From contig CM074863.1 of assembly GCA_037501455.1 (NCBI GenBank), forward strand, positions 59,873,501-59,937,500: a stretch of 64,000 bases of DNA, written 5' to 3'. Positions 22,254 through 34,765 of this stretch are shown here, in pieces. The position numbers and the translations under genes are program-made. Below the pieces are notes generated by a model. The model made no database searches. It worked only from the letters and a program-made list of their open reading frames with translations, and was not told the DNA's origin. This DNA is from Lantana camara (taxonomy: Eukaryota; Streptophyta; Magnoliopsida; Lamiales; Verbenaceae). Positions within the stretch are counted from its first letter, which is position 1, and the number at the start of each line of letters is the position of its first letter.

Positions 22254-23940
22254 TTGCAAAACCGAGCTCTTGAGTCATGTTGAGTCTGTCTAGGTCGTAC
22301 GGCATAGGAATAACTGCGCATTGCATTGTTTGACTTGATATTTTGACCCTTCGGCGTGAATTGTTTCGTGATTATATGATTGTGTGCACATTGTGACTTT
22401 GATTATGCGACATCTTGTTTTATGTGCTTTATAAATTACAACTAATTGTTGCATTTACGTGATATACGTGTTACATTTCATTTGCATCTTTAATCCGCAT
22501 GCATCGAATTTAGTGTTTGAATTTCAGGGTGTCCTATGAGTCAACACTAAGATTTCCCTCCGTCAACACTACCTATTGGTACAACAAAAAGACGCCATGA
22601 TTCGAAGATGAAAGGATTCTTTACCAAGATCAATGTTTATGGAAAGGTTCAGAGTTGAAGGAATAAGACTTGCTATATTGACTTACTACCTTAAAGTCAA
22701 TTGAAAGATGAAGTTTGACGAATTCTAACCTTGAGGATTCGTTCATTTGGAAGTAGTTACCTTGTTGAGGAAATGAGTCAATGGAGGAGAGTCTGATCAA
22801 GTAGAACCATTTTGAAGGAGTTTTGATGAGCTTTCGCCTTGATGATTCGTTTATTTGGGAGTAGTCACCTTGTTGATGGAAACGAGTTAATGTAGAAGAA
22901 TCCGATCAAGTTCAAGGGATGTGGATAGGTAACCATGTTACATAAGCAACGAGCTACAAACCATCGGTGAGAGTGGAAGGATTTGGTGTCGTTTAGAGTT
23001 AACAAACGACAGAACAAGATTGGTTGCTAGCTCTCTGGTTGTCTTCTTTCTGCTGAGGTGGAAGATTCTGCTAAGATCGAAAATTCTACAGAGATGGGAA
23101 TAGAACACTTAGATGCCGAAAGACTTTATCCAAGTTTCAGGATCATATACCATGGATTGCTTTGGGAAGTGCTTAGCACACGATCATCCAACGAAACTCT
23201 GAGGTAAATATCTAATTGACAAACGAACCATGAACAACTCCTTGAAGATGAGCAGACTAAGATTTAACGCATAAATGAGAATTCTTGGAAAAAAAAACTG
23301 AAGATGATTCTAGTTGAGCAAGGATTACAGTCTAGTAAGGGGTTTGACGATAAACGAGCTTTGCTGAGTTACCACTTTATGAAAAGACTCAAGACAAAGA
23401 GGTTCAGATGACGAGGGTTGCATCCTTGACAGCTTAATCAACTCCTACTACTTCATCTCAACTTCCTGTCAAGAGTTTGACACTACGGTGATCGGTACGC
23501 CAGACATTCATGGCATTTGCATACATGCATCGCTTAAATACTCTTACCTTGTTTTGCTTGATGTGGGTGATGACTATTGCTATTTTAATTGTGATAACTT
23601 GGATACCTGATCTACTAATTGTAACTTGAAATTTCTACTTGTTATGAACCGTGCTGGAATGAATGAGTTATGTATTTATGTGAACTATTCATGCTTATGT
23701 GATTTAAAACTCTCGTGATTACTCACTAACTTCCCATATAACATACATACATACTGTAACCTTGTTTTATAGGGATTCCATCGCGATATCCCCCTTGAGT
23801 TGAGGTATGAGCGTTGAATCTGCGCTCAAGGGACACCGATATCAGTTGTATAAGGTACACCAAACATGCATCGCATACTTTTCGTCAAGTGTTACTGATG
23901 TGTGAATGTATGAATAACTAATCAGTGGATTTATGTGTAA

Positions 23941-24314
23941 GAGAGACCTTAGGTTCCCTCTTTTTACTTGTTGGAGAGATGTAGGATTCTCTCTATTTAT
24001 GTGGTAGAAAGATGTTGGAATCTTTCTAAGTTTTGTGTGCGAGAGATGTTGGATTCTCTTGTATTTAGATATTCAGGGATGCTGGATTCTCTTGAATCTA
24101 GGAGTTTGAGGAATGCTGGATTTTCTCAAACTAGAATGTTGGGAGATGTTGGAATCTGCCCGACTTAGGTTGAGAGACGGGGTTCTCTCAATTATGTGCT
24201 TGAGAGACGGGGTTCTCTCTTTTATATTTGCTCGAGAGACGGGGTTCTCTCTCTTGTGGGTGCTGGGGGACGGGGCTCTCTCTCTTACTTGTTGAGAGAT
24301 GGGATTCTCTCTTG
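23941..24314 (+). repeat. Array of about 12 short hairpins in L1
   Basis: Imperfect units of roughly 20 bases, 30-38 bases apart, each an inverted repeat of the type GAGAGAC-GGGG-TTCTCTC. Stems vary but stay paired: AGAAAGAT/ATCTTTCT (24006-24027), TTTGAG/CTCAAA (24105-24130), GGGAGAT/ATCTGCCC (24141-24161, one unpaired base), TTGAGAGA/TCTCTCAA (24170-24191). The minus-strand copy at 47650-47970 has about 11 units. Confidence 0.8.
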
Positions 24315-24629
24315 TTTGTTGTGGTTGCGTTACGCGTTGCTCTGACTACGGGTTGCAAGTGGCGAGTCTGAGACGATATCGAGGTTGGGTGCAGTTGCAG
24401 CTATCCTATCATGGGAATGACCGACCGAGTTCGAAACATCTAACGGATCAAGTACTCACACGAACCTCGACGATAACAAGACATTCTAAAGGAGGTTCAG
24501 TGTAGATGACCGGAGTAAGCCTCACCATTAGAGTTATGATCTCACGTAAGTTCGGGAGAAGGGTTGGAGCACTACAACTCGAGGATCTACATTTTTTTTT
24601 CCAGTGGAACCTGGGGACCAGGTTCTCTT

Positions 24630-24640
24630 AAGGGGGGAAG
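24630..24640 (+). other. Polypurine tract, LARD L1
   Basis: AAGGGGGGAAG lies two bases before the 3' LTR, the expected place for plus-strand priming. The minus-strand copy has AAGGGGGAAG at 47328-47338. Confidence 0.85.
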
Positions 24641-24642
24641 GT

Positions 24643-27600
24643 TGTGACGCCCCGTTTTCTCGAAGGGCGTTCTTACGACATCAACAAGTAAGTCTCTACA
24701 CTTATGTGTGTTTAATTTAAGAGTTCTTGAATTATGTGATTTAATGTAAATCCAATTTAATATGTGTTCATTCGAATTATTCTAAGATTAATTGCAACTT
24801 GATTAATTACGCGCCTATTTAACCCTAACTATCTAATTTGATTTAATTCAAATTTATTCCATGAAATAATTGTCAAGTTGATTTCAAATTCATCATGTTA
24901 CTTAACTTGTTTAATTTCGGTTTACTTGAATTCCTTGAGATTAATTGTCAATCATGTGTTTACAAAGTGCCGCTAAATTATACGAAAAGTTTCTAAAATT
25001 AAATTGAATTAAACTATAATTGATAAATCTATCTCTTTCATTTTAAATTATAAAATTAATTCGGAGCTTGAATGTTTATTCGTAACTTTACCAATTTTAT
25101 TCACGATTATTTGTACGCGATATTACTCTTTGCTACGCGATAAGGATACCCGGTTGTATATAGCTTGTGCACAAGACACATTTCTCCCAATCCCTTTTCT
25201 CTCTCTCTCTCCTCTCCCACTTTCTCTCTCCAGCGGGTTACTATCGCGGCTTCGGTTACGAGCCCATAACTCGATCGTTTCTCGACGGAATTCAACAAAC
25301 GAATAGTCCATTTCGATTATCTCGGCGAGACCGACGTAAGAGTACCAATTTCACGGCCTAAAGATGAACGGTGGCGGAGTTATGGCCGGATTTCAGTAGC
25401 AGCGGCGGAGCTGTCAGACCGCCGCCACTTCGCCGGCGTTTCGGGACGTTTTCCGGCCATTTTCTTGGTACACGCGCCTTGGACCCAGAAAGTAGACTTC
25501 CAGCCGCTTCGGTTGACGTCGGATTCGTGGCAATCGGAGCAGCGACGGCGCCGCACGCGCCGCCCAAAGCTCGCGGCGTCAGCGCGAGTTACTGTAGTGG
25601 CGGCGGCAGAAACTTCGGCGGCCAACGGGGGCCTTTTCCGGCCATCTTTTGGTCTCGGGCTCTTCACGAAAGTTGTTCGGAACGACGAGAACTAGTGACC
25701 TGTGATCAGGCGACTCCAGATTCGGTGGTTTGGCAGCGGATCGGCGGCGGCAAAGTGGCGGTGCAACGGCGGCACTAGCTCCGAGGATTTTTCCGGAAAG
25801 CTATCTTAGGGCTTTCGAAGAGCTCGTCATGGGTAAGACAACCCCTCTTTCGGATCACATTTTGGTTCACCGGTTTGGAAGTAATTTGAGTTTGAAGATT
25901 TAGGGTTTTCGTGTTCTTATATTTCAGATCTAGGACAATCGGCTTGGAATTTCCAGAAATTGATCGAGGATTCGGATCGGGCACGAAGACTTCATTCAGG
26001 ACTGATTTTTCGGGATTTTTCCGGCGACTTTTGACGGCGGCCCGGTGGCGGCCCGGCGACTTTCCGGCGGCTCCGGTGGCGGCACTCCGGCGAATTTCGG
26101 ACAGAATGTTCGTCTCGTTGTGGTGAGTTCAATGCCACTTTCTGTTCGTTAATCGGACACTCGATCTATTTATTACAAATTATTTTGCGTATTTGTGATT
26201 ATTTGAATTAATTGTTTTAAGTGCAAATAAATTGGTTATTGTTGGTTTCTTGATCGAGATGTATTCCAATCGTATATGAAAACATGTGTTGAATGGATTG
26301 TGATATGTATGAATGTTTCGATTTACAATTTGAATCCCGATGTGATGAATTTACGCTATTTGTTAAGTACGAAGGGGTGTTAGTGTAATATCTAGAAACT
26401 AATCTTTTATGTGACTAAATGAACTTGAATGATATTTTAGAAGAACGAAAATGTTGTGATTTCTCTATATGAATTTGAGACGTTCTCAATGTTATGTTTG
26501 TTGTAAATTGTGTTTCAAATATAATTTAGATACATGAAGGATGCTCGAACAACTTGAGACTTTATGCATGATAGGAGTTAGAATTGTAATATCTTGATTT
26601 ACTCTTACTACTTGAAAATGGTATATTATGAATTACGATAAATTGATAATTGTCATGTTTGTAAGTAATTAATTCCTAGTTGAATAATTGTATAAACACT
26701 TTAAATGAACAATTATGCTTAGTAATCAACTAAGGGGATATATGTGTAATGATTCTAAACTTTTATAAATGACTTAGGGGATGTAAGTGTAATATTTATG
26801 AAACTATGTATGTGACTTGAGCTTGTGTACCAAACATGTTGTGAAGTTGTAAAGTATGATCTTAAGTGAATTAAATGCACTCTTTATTTGTATCAAGCAT
26901 GCCATCTACGTACAACAACCTTGTATGTTTATATGATCAAGTTGCTCTTACTTATGCACTTTATAACTGGACATGAACTTGATGCTTAATTCTAATATTA
27001 TAATTGAACCCTGTGACATTGGATGATTTAATATGCATTTCGTGAATACATTGACTTCCTAAATTGATCTTGCATCTTTGGATATGGAATTGCATGATGG
27101 TTGCTTGTAAATATGATCTTGTTGAGCATTGATATGCCTTGATTGACCACGACACCTTATCCAAGCACAACATGAACACTTATGCATAACCACGATCATG
27201 TTGAGCAACGCCGTGCGTCTTGTTTGGTTCATATAGAGTCTAAGTCTGGGCTTCTGTATGTCTTGTCACAGAGTTTGGTGGTGCCGGTGGGCCCGAGGTT
27301 TAGAGTGTTTGGCCCTTCACACTCTCAGACTCTACTTTCACGAGGTGAGGTTTAGGATTTTGTATAGTTATGCGACCTATGGCCTTTACATGCTGATTTC
27401 TACCCCTGCATGCGAGTATACCTTACAATAGCTATGTATGTGTTGAATATGATATTTTTATGATCTTATGCTTGCACTTCTCCGTGGGCGGGCTATCCCT
27501 GCAGCGTGGGAATGTAAGTGTGTGAGTCCTGCGTGGGCGGGCTATCCCTGCAGCGTAGGAATATATATAAAAACCAGTTTTTGAAGCATATGTAAGCTAT

Positions 27601-28687
27601 TTTGGAAAAACAGTTGTGTTGTGATTATGTAGCGAGTTGGCCATGAAATATTGGCATCTGTATGTATGTATGTATGTATGTGGATCCGAGGAGCTATGGG
27701 TAAGGAGCCCCCGGGACGGTTAGGGCCGTCGGGGATATACCTGTGCGTAGTTCCATTTGAGATATCTTCACGCGACCCGTGCTGTAGGGAAGGTGTGGTA
27801 TCTTGAGCCTTCGGCTAAGGCCGGGGAGGACTCTTGTGGGTTCGCTACCCCTTGAGGGTATGTCTGTTATGGATGGTTTGGGGACGGTACATCTCCTCCA
27901 TCATTGGTGTGACGGTTGGATTGATTTTGTATTTTATGATATGATTCTGAGGAGTAAAGGTTGGAAGCTCGTACTCGCCGAGCATGTGTTCTGTTTTGTC
28001 TGGGAATCATGAATCGAGATAGAGTTTCTGAAATATTTTCTAAAGCTTATACTTATAACTATCTTTTGGGTACTTTTGGAAATGTCTTTGGTATGCAACA
28101 CCTATCTCCGGTTCATGAGTCCACCCTTCTGATATGTGCTATGCTCCATATATATATACAGTGGGTGTGCGTTAGCCCCCTCACTCGGTCAAGTTGACTG
28201 ACCCCTCATTTACACTTTTAGTTGCAGGTTGTTGGCGTTTGCTAGGCGGAAGTGAGTCCTTTGAGTTGCACTTCGTCGGTCTAGTCTTTCTATTTGCATT
28301 TGTCCTCTCATACACTTTACTTATACTTAAGACTTGTAGACTTGAGATTATACTTTACTATTTCGGTAGCCCCTTGTGGCACCCTCATTCGGCCCCTTGT
28401 GGCACTTGATGATTATTAATTTATGTTGATATTCGGGATTAGGTATCTATGCTAGTTGAACCCGTCACCTGCTTTGCATGTTTTGTTTTAAATGCTTCCG
28501 CTATCTATTGTTGTTGGTTTTAATTGCTTTCGCACTCTGAGTTTTGGTCAAGTTAGATCCGCCTAGCCTAGTGTGTGAGTTGGTTTCCCGTTCGCTCTGA
28601 TTCGGATTCGGGCATGGATTTCCATTTCATGTTCTGGGTCTGGGTCATAGTGCGGGGGATGTGGCATCCTCCGTTTGGGGTGTTACA
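24643..28687 (+). repeat. 3' LTR of LARD L1
   Basis: It has the same length as the 5' LTR (4045 bp), offset by 6460. Predicted mini-exon is at 27272-27344, hairpin at 28186-28200, acceptor at 28227. It ends TGTTACA at 28687 and is followed by the TSD ATATT. The 135-codon frame at 25371-25778 is present in both LTRs but not recognisable in the older copies, so it is not called a gene. Confidence 0.95.
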
Positions 28688-28692
28688 ATATT

Positions 28693-29077
28693 TACCATTC
28701 TTAATATAAGTTTCATAACCTTCACAATCTAAAATTGGAACTGAAATTATATTGTGAATAATACTCGGTACATAAAGGACTTTATTTAAAACTAACTCAA
28801 AACTACCTAAATCCAATCTAATTGTGCCTAAAGCTCGAGCTTCAACATTTGATTCATCGCCGATCTTCAAGACACATTCTCCTTCTTTGAGTTGTTGGAC
28901 TTCATTTACAGATATGAGCTCCACAACCGGTATCAAGTACCTAAGAACAAGAATTAATAGAAAGATTTACTTCAACGAGAAACATACCTTTCTTTAGAGT
29001 AGCCTTGTACTCTGGGCAGTTTCTCCTCCAATGTCCCGCTTTGCCACAATGGAAGCAAACATCCTCTTTGTGATACC
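28693..29077 (-). pseudogene. Copia gag zinc knuckle and protease
   Basis: On the minus strand from 29077: a CCHC knuckle (CFHCGKAGHWRRNC) at about 29015-29065, a Lys-rich stretch, then the protease active site LDTGCGAHIC (about 28905-28945). A TAG stands immediately before the active site, where copia proteins usually have Trp (TGG to TAG). The open part continues to 28693 (LKEGECVLKIG, LYVPSIIHNIISV), then stops at the L1 insertion. The gag N-terminal part is missing upstream of 29077. Confidence 0.85.
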
Positions 29078-29248
29078 CCTATCCCACATCAGGAAAGTAT
29101 GAATGTTAAGTTCAGTATATAAGTTAAAGAGTCCAAGTATAACCAATGGATATCCCTTTTGGGCAGTGGTTTAGGCCAAATTTCAAGTTATACTCGGTGG
29201 ACTTGGAGACTTGCGCTCGCGTCCAATGGGCCTACAGACCCGGGGCAT
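29078..29248. repeat. Short unclassified insert
   Basis: About 170 bases between copia gag and LARD sequence. It starts TGATACCCCTATCCCACAT and has a TATATAAG about 50 bases on, wording that resembles the start of small non-autonomous LTR (TRIM-like) elements. No second LTR or TSD is seen. Classification is tentative. Confidence 0.3.
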
Positions 29249-32034
29249 GATGCCACATCCCCCGCACTAAGACCCAGACCAGGTCACGAAATGGAAAGTC
29301 CATACCCGAATCCGAATCAAAGCGAACGGGAGAGTAACTCACACACTAGGCTAGGCGGATCTAACCCGACAGACTCAGAGCGCGGAAGCAATTTAAACAA
29401 TTATCAACAGGTAGTGGGAGCAATTAAATCAACGTACAAAATAAGTAACGGGTTCAACTAGCATAGATACCTAGTCCCGAATATCAGCATACAAAACAGG
29501 TGACGGGTTCAACTAGCATAGATACCTAGTCCCGAATCTCAAATCATCGCAACGTAATAAACCAACATAAGTATCAGCAGAATAACTAATTACATCCAAA
29601 TGCTAGCATACTAACCCCACACGGGTTTAAGTCTAAGTAGAGTATAAAACATAATCTCCAAAAGCGAAATAAGAATACATAACATAAATAGAGTATGTGA
29701 CAAATGCATCTTAACACCAACTAAACCGACAAGTGTGACTCAGAAGACTCACTTCCGCGTAGCTCAAGCCAAAAGGAAACCTGGAAACTAAAAGATAAAA
29801 TGAGGGGTCAGTCAACTGACTGAGTGAGGGGGCTAATGCACACCCACTATCTCGATTCATGATTCCCAGACAGAACAGATCACATGCTCGGCGAGTACGA
29901 GTTTCCAACCTTTACTCCTCAGAACATAAATCAAAATCAAAATACCCTCTACACCAATGATGGAGGAGATGTACAGTCCCCAAACCATCCAGAACATACC
30001 AGAACCTCAAGGGGTAGCTATCCCATAAGAGTCTTCCCCGGCCTTGGCGGGCTCAAGATATCACGCCTCCCCTATCTCCCTGAGTCGCGTAATGATATCT
30101 CAAATGGAACATACGCACATGGTTGAAACCCCGACGGCCCTAACCGTCCCGGGGGACCCATTACCCGTAGCTCCTTGGATCCACATCAGAACAGAACAGA
30201 ACAGAACATACGCCAGTCTTTCATGGCAATCTCGCTACAGAATCATAACACAACTGAATTTTTCCAAAATAGCTTACATATGCCTCAGAAAACTTAATTT
30301 TTATATATATATATATTCCCACGCGAAGGAATTTAAGCCCTTAGACACCCATCCACGCAAATCACATGCGATGGAATTTAAGCTCGTAAGCACCCATCCA
30401 CATAAAACCCACGCGATGGAATTTAAGCCCGTAAGCACCCATCCATGCAGAACACACGCTCAATATCATAAACATATCATATCCAACGCATACGTACTTA
30501 TAGTAAGGTATACTCGCATGCAAGGATAGAATTCAGCATATAAAGGCCATAGGTCGCATAATTATACAAAATCCTAAACCTCACCTCGTGAAAGTAGAGT
30601 CTGAGAGTGTGAAGGACAAACACTCCTAAACCTCGGGCACACCACCGCCACCAAACTCTGAAACAGAACATACAGAAACCCGAACTTAGACTCTATATGA
30701 ACCAAACAAGACACACGGCTTTGCTCAACATGGTTGTGGTTATGCATAAGTGTTCATGTTGTGCTTTGATAGGGTGTCGTGGTCATTCAAGGTCATATTT
30801 ACAAGCAACCATCATGCAATGCCATATCCAAAGATGCAAGATCAATTTAGGAAGTCAATGTGTTCACAAAATGCATATTAAATCATCCACTGTCACAGGG
30901 TTCAATTATAATATTACAATTAAGCATTAAGTTCATGTCGAGTTATAAAGTGCATAAGTAAGAGCAACTTGATCATATAAACATACAAGGTTGTTGTACG
31001 TAGATGGCATGCTTGATACAAATAAAGAGTGCATTTGATTCACTTAAGATCATACTTTACAACTTCACAACATGTTTGGTACACAAGCTCAAGTCACATT
31101 CATAGTTTAATAAATATTACACTTACATCCCCTAAGTCATTTATAAAAGTTTAGAATTATTACACATACATCTTTTAAGCATAATTGTTCATTTAAAGTG
31201 TTTATACAATTATTCAACTAGGAATTAATTACTTACCAGCATGACAATTATCAATTTATCTTAATTCATAATATACTATTTTTGAGTAGTAAGAGTAAAT
31301 CAAGATATTACAATTCTAACTCCTATCGTGCATCAAGTCTCAAGTTGTTCAAGCATCCTTCATGTATCTCAATTTTATATTTGAAACACAATTTACAACA
31401 AACATAACATTGAGAACGTCTCAAATTCATATAGAGAAATCACATGTTCGTTCTTCTAAAATATCATTCAAGTTCATTTAGTCACATAAAAGATTAGTTT
31501 CTAAATATTACACTAACACCCCTTCGTACTTAACAAATAGCGTAAATTCATCACATCGGAATTCAAATTGTAAATCAAAATATTCATGCATATCACAATT
31601 CATTCAATACATATTTTCGTATATGATTGGAATACATCTCGATCAACAAACCAACAATAAACAATTTATTTGCACTTAAAACAATTAATCCACATAATTC
31701 CAATTACGGAAAATAATTCGTAATAAATAAACCGAGTGTCTGATTAACGAACCGAAAGCGGCATTGGACTCACCGCGTCGAGGCCGATAAGCTGTCCGAA
31801 ATTCGCCGGAGCGCCGCCACCGGAGCCGCAGGAAAGTCGCCGGGCCGCTATGGGGCCTTCGCCGAAAGTCACCGGAAAAATCCCGAAAAATTACCCGAGA
31901 ATGTAGTCTTTGTGCTCGTTCCAAATCCTTGATCAATTTCCAAAAATTCCAAGCCAATCGTTCTAGATCTTAAATCCAAGAATACGAAAACCCCAAAACT
32001 TCAAAATCAAATTACTTCCAATCCGGTGAACGAA
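29249..32034 (-). repeat. LARD LTR fragment (3' LTR of L3)
   Basis: Reverse-strand LARD LTR that lacks the last 20-odd bases at 29249 and about the first 1250 bases at 32034. It has the hairpin CAGTCA-AC-TGACTG (29809-29822), acceptor TAGTTTCCAG (near 29781), the mini-exon equivalent (near 30584-30656) and three 45-bp minisatellite units (30319-30460). At about 32034 it changes directly to LARD internal sequence at a short AAA/AAAA overlap, so this is a deletion product. Confidence 0.8.
29809..29822 (-). promoter_or_regulatory. Conserved LTR hairpin, L3 fragment
   Basis: CAGTCAACTGACTG is a perfect palindrome with a 6-bp stem and 2-base loop. The same sequence occurs at 33309-33322 and 43788-43801 in other old LARD LTRs, whereas young L1 has a wobble pair in this stem. 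Confidence 0.6.
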
Positions 32035-32728
32035 ATGGTTCTACTTGATCAGATTCTTCTCCATTGACTCATTTCCTCAACAAGGTGACTACTTCCAAAT
32101 AAACGAATCATCAAGGCGAAAGCTCATCAAACTCCTTCAAAATGGTTCTACTTGATCAGACTCTCCTCCATTGACTCATTTCCTCAACAAGGTGACTACT
32201 TTCATATGAACGAATCCTCAAGGTTAAAATTCGTCAAACTTCATCTTTCAATTGACTTTAAGGTAGTAAGTCAATATAGCAAATCTTATTCCTTCAACTC
32301 TGAACCTTTTCATGAACATTGATCTTGGTAAAGAATCCTTTCATCTTTGAATTATGGTATGTTTTCGTTATAGTGCCAATAGGTAGTGTTGACGGAGGGA
32401 AATCTTAGTGTTAGCTCATAGGGTACCCTGAAATTCAAACACTAAATTCGATGCATGCGGGTTAAAGATGCAAATGAAATGTAACACGTATATCACGTAA
32501 ATGCAATAATTAGTTGCAATTTATAAAACACATAAAATAAGATGTTGCATAATCAAAGTCATAATGTGCACATAATCATATAATCACGAAATAATTCCTA
32601 CCGAAGGGTCAAAATATCAAGTCAAACAAATGCAATGCGCAGTTATTCCTATGCCGTACGACCTAGATAGACTCGACACGACTCAAGATCTCGGTTTTAG
32701 AACCTGGAGCTCTGATACCACTTAAGGA
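32035..32728 (-). repeat. LARD internal fragment with PBS (L3)
   Basis: The 5' part of a LARD internal region on the minus strand. PBS at 32703-32720 (reverse of TGGTATCAGAGCTCCAGG). The rest matches L1 22254-22800, including imperfect repeats of the ACAAGGTGACTAC segment. Hairpin array and polypurine tract are deleted. Confidence 0.85.
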
Positions 32729-33798
32729 TGTAACACCCCAAACGGAGGATGCCACATCCCCCGCACTAAGACCCAGACCAGGTCACGAAATGGAAAGTCC
32801 ATACCCGAATCCGAATCAAAGCGAACGGGAGAGCAACTCACACACTAGGCTAGGCGGATCTAACCCGACAGACTCAGAGCGCGGAAGCAATTTAAACAAT
32901 TATCAACAGGTAGCGGGAGTAATTAAATCAACGTACAAAATAAGTAACGGGTTCAACTAGCATAGATACCTAGTCCCGAATATCAGCATACAAAACAGGT
33001 GACGGGTTCAACTAGCATAGATACCTAGTCCCGAATCTCAAATCATCGCAACGTAATAAACCAACATAAGTATCAGCAGAATAACTAATTACATCCAAAT
33101 GCTAGCATACTAACCCCACACGGGTTTAAGTCTAAGTAGATTATAAAACATAATCTCCAAAAGCGAAATAAGAATACATAACATAAATAGAGTATGTGAC
33201 AAATGCATCTTAACACCAACTAAACCGACAAGTGTGACTCAGAAGACTCACTTCCGCGTAGCTCAAGCCAAAAGGAAACCTGGAAACTAAATGATAAAAT
33301 GAGGGGGTCAGTCAACTGACTGAGTGAGGGGGCTAACGCACACCCACTATCTCGATTCATGATTCCCAGACAGAACAGATCACATGCTCGGCGAGTACGA
33401 GCTTCCAACCTTTACTCCTCATAACATAAATCAAAATCAAAATACCCTCTACACCAATGATGGAGGAGATGTACAGCCCCCAAACCATCCAGAACATACT
33501 AGAACCTCAAGGGGTAGCTATCCCACAAGAGTCTTCCCCGGCCTTAGCCGAAGGCTCAAGATATCACGCCTCCCCTATCTCCCTGAGTCGCGCAATGATA
33601 TCTCAAATGGAACATACGCACATGGTTGAAACCCCGACGACCCTAACCGTCCCGGGGACCCATTACCCGTAGCTCCTTGGATCCACATCAGAACAAAACA
33701 GAACAGAACATACGCCAGTCTTTCATGGCAATCTCGCTACATAATCATAACACAACTGAATTTTTCCAAAATAGCTTACATATGCCTCAGAAAACTTA

Positions 33799-33846
<48 letters not shown>

Positions 33847-34283
33847 TCTCACACGATGGAATTTAAGCCCTTAGACACCCATTCACGCAAATCACACGCG
33901 ACGGAATTTAAGCCCGTAAGCACCCATCCACGCAGTACACACGCTCAATATCATAAACAGATCATATCCAACACATACGTACTTATAGTAAGGTATACTC
34001 GCATGCAAGGATAGAATTCAGCATATAAAGGCCATAGGTCGCATAACTATACAAAATCCTAAACCTCACCTCGTGAAAGTAGAGTCTGAGAGTGTGAAGG
34101 ACAAACACTCCTAAACCTCGGGCATACCACCGCCACCAAACTCTGAAACGGAACATACAGAAGCCCGGACTTAGACTCTATATGAACCAAACAAGACGCA
34201 CGGCGTTGCTCAACATAGTTGTGGTTATGCATAAGTGTTCATGTTGTTCTTTGATAGGGTGTCGTGGTCATTCAAGGCATATC
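32729..34283 (-). repeat. 5' LTR of LARD L3, 3' part
   Basis: It starts TGTAACACCCCAAACGG on the plus strand (the LTR 3' end) next to the PBS. Hairpin at 33309-33322. It carries an (AT)n run at 33803-33838 and two minisatellite units (33846-33940). At 34283 the B-family solo LTR is inserted; the LTR resumes at 37563. Confidence 0.85.
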
Positions 34284-34765
34284 TGTAGCACCCACAACGA
34301 TAGGCACCACATCCCCCGCACTACAAGTCTAGTCCACACGTGAAATGGTTAATCCAAGCATGAACGGGACTCATAGCGAACGGGAGACAAAATAAAAGTA
34401 CCTAGCTAGGCGGAAACTAACCCTGTACCAATTAAATCAAAATAACCAAGAGTGCAATGAGGAAGCAATAATGTGTAAACCATACAATTCAACAATGGCA
34501 ACAAGTCCAATAATTCCAATATATAATTTAAATCCATCCTGCAACCTAACAACGGGTTCAACTAAACATGCAATCTATCCCGAATCAATATCCAACAATT
34601 ATCATAATTGGCACACCGGCCCAATACATACATAAAGGAACTATAATTAAAACATAACAATATGAAATGCAACTCGAGTGTACAAGTGTGACTCGAACAA
34701 AATTGCAATGACTCCACTCCCGCCTAGCCAAAACCTGCAAGAACTGAGAAGTGGGAAAGAGGGGT

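Larger units (their letters stand above)
22228..24642 (+). repeat. Internal region of LARD L1
   Basis: This region is non-coding in all frames: the longest open frames are under 70 codons and match nothing I recognise. It begins with the PBS, has imperfect repeats of about 120 bases around 22735-22920 (GTAGTYACCTTGTTGAKGRAA words), then a hairpin array (23941-24314) and a polypurine tract before the 3' LTR. The minus-strand LARD L2 keeps the same order, so the layout predates both insertions. Confidence 0.85.
18183..28687 (+). mobile_element. LARD L1: complete, young non-autonomous LTR element
   Basis: Two LTRs of 4045 bp flank a 2415-bp internal region that has a PBS and a polypurine tract but no gag or pol. 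TSD ATATT is at 18178-18182 and 28688-28692. Comparing the LTRs base by base gives six substitutions and no length difference (about 0.15%). Long LTRs with a short non-coding centre match the LARD class. The iMet PBS and the LTR ends (TGTGACGCCCC...GGGGTGTTACA) suggest descent from a long-LTR Ty3/gypsy element, possibly Tekay/Del-like; this is inference. It must depend on proteins from elsewhere. Confidence 0.95.
13484..29077 (-). mobile_element. Ty1/copia element, minus strand, split by LARD L1
   Basis: The copia order, gag-protease-integrase-RT-RNase H, reads on the minus strand from 29077 to 15435, followed by a polypurine tract and the 3' LTR. The integrase/protease region is interrupted by the 10.5-kb LARD L1 (18183-28687), flanked by ATATT on both sides; coding similarity resumes in frame across the gap once L1 and one ATATT are set aside. 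The gag N-terminus and 5' LTR are absent beyond 29077. Stops and frameshifts in protease, integrase and RT/RNase H make it inactive. The copia lineage was not determined. Confidence 0.9.

Noticed and set aside
23941..24314. CRISPR-like array
   Set aside because: Units are degenerate hairpins with short, variable gaps inside a plant retroelement; repeats are not identical and there are no spacers of uniform length.
28568..28936. A single 122-codon gene
   Set aside because: It is a chance joining of copia protease sequence (above 28693) with the reverse strand of the L1 LTR end (below 28688).
33803..33838. Long (AT)n run as a structural element
   Set aside because: It expands at a site where related LARD LTRs have a shorter TATATA run (30303, 44420), so it is an ordinary microsatellite.
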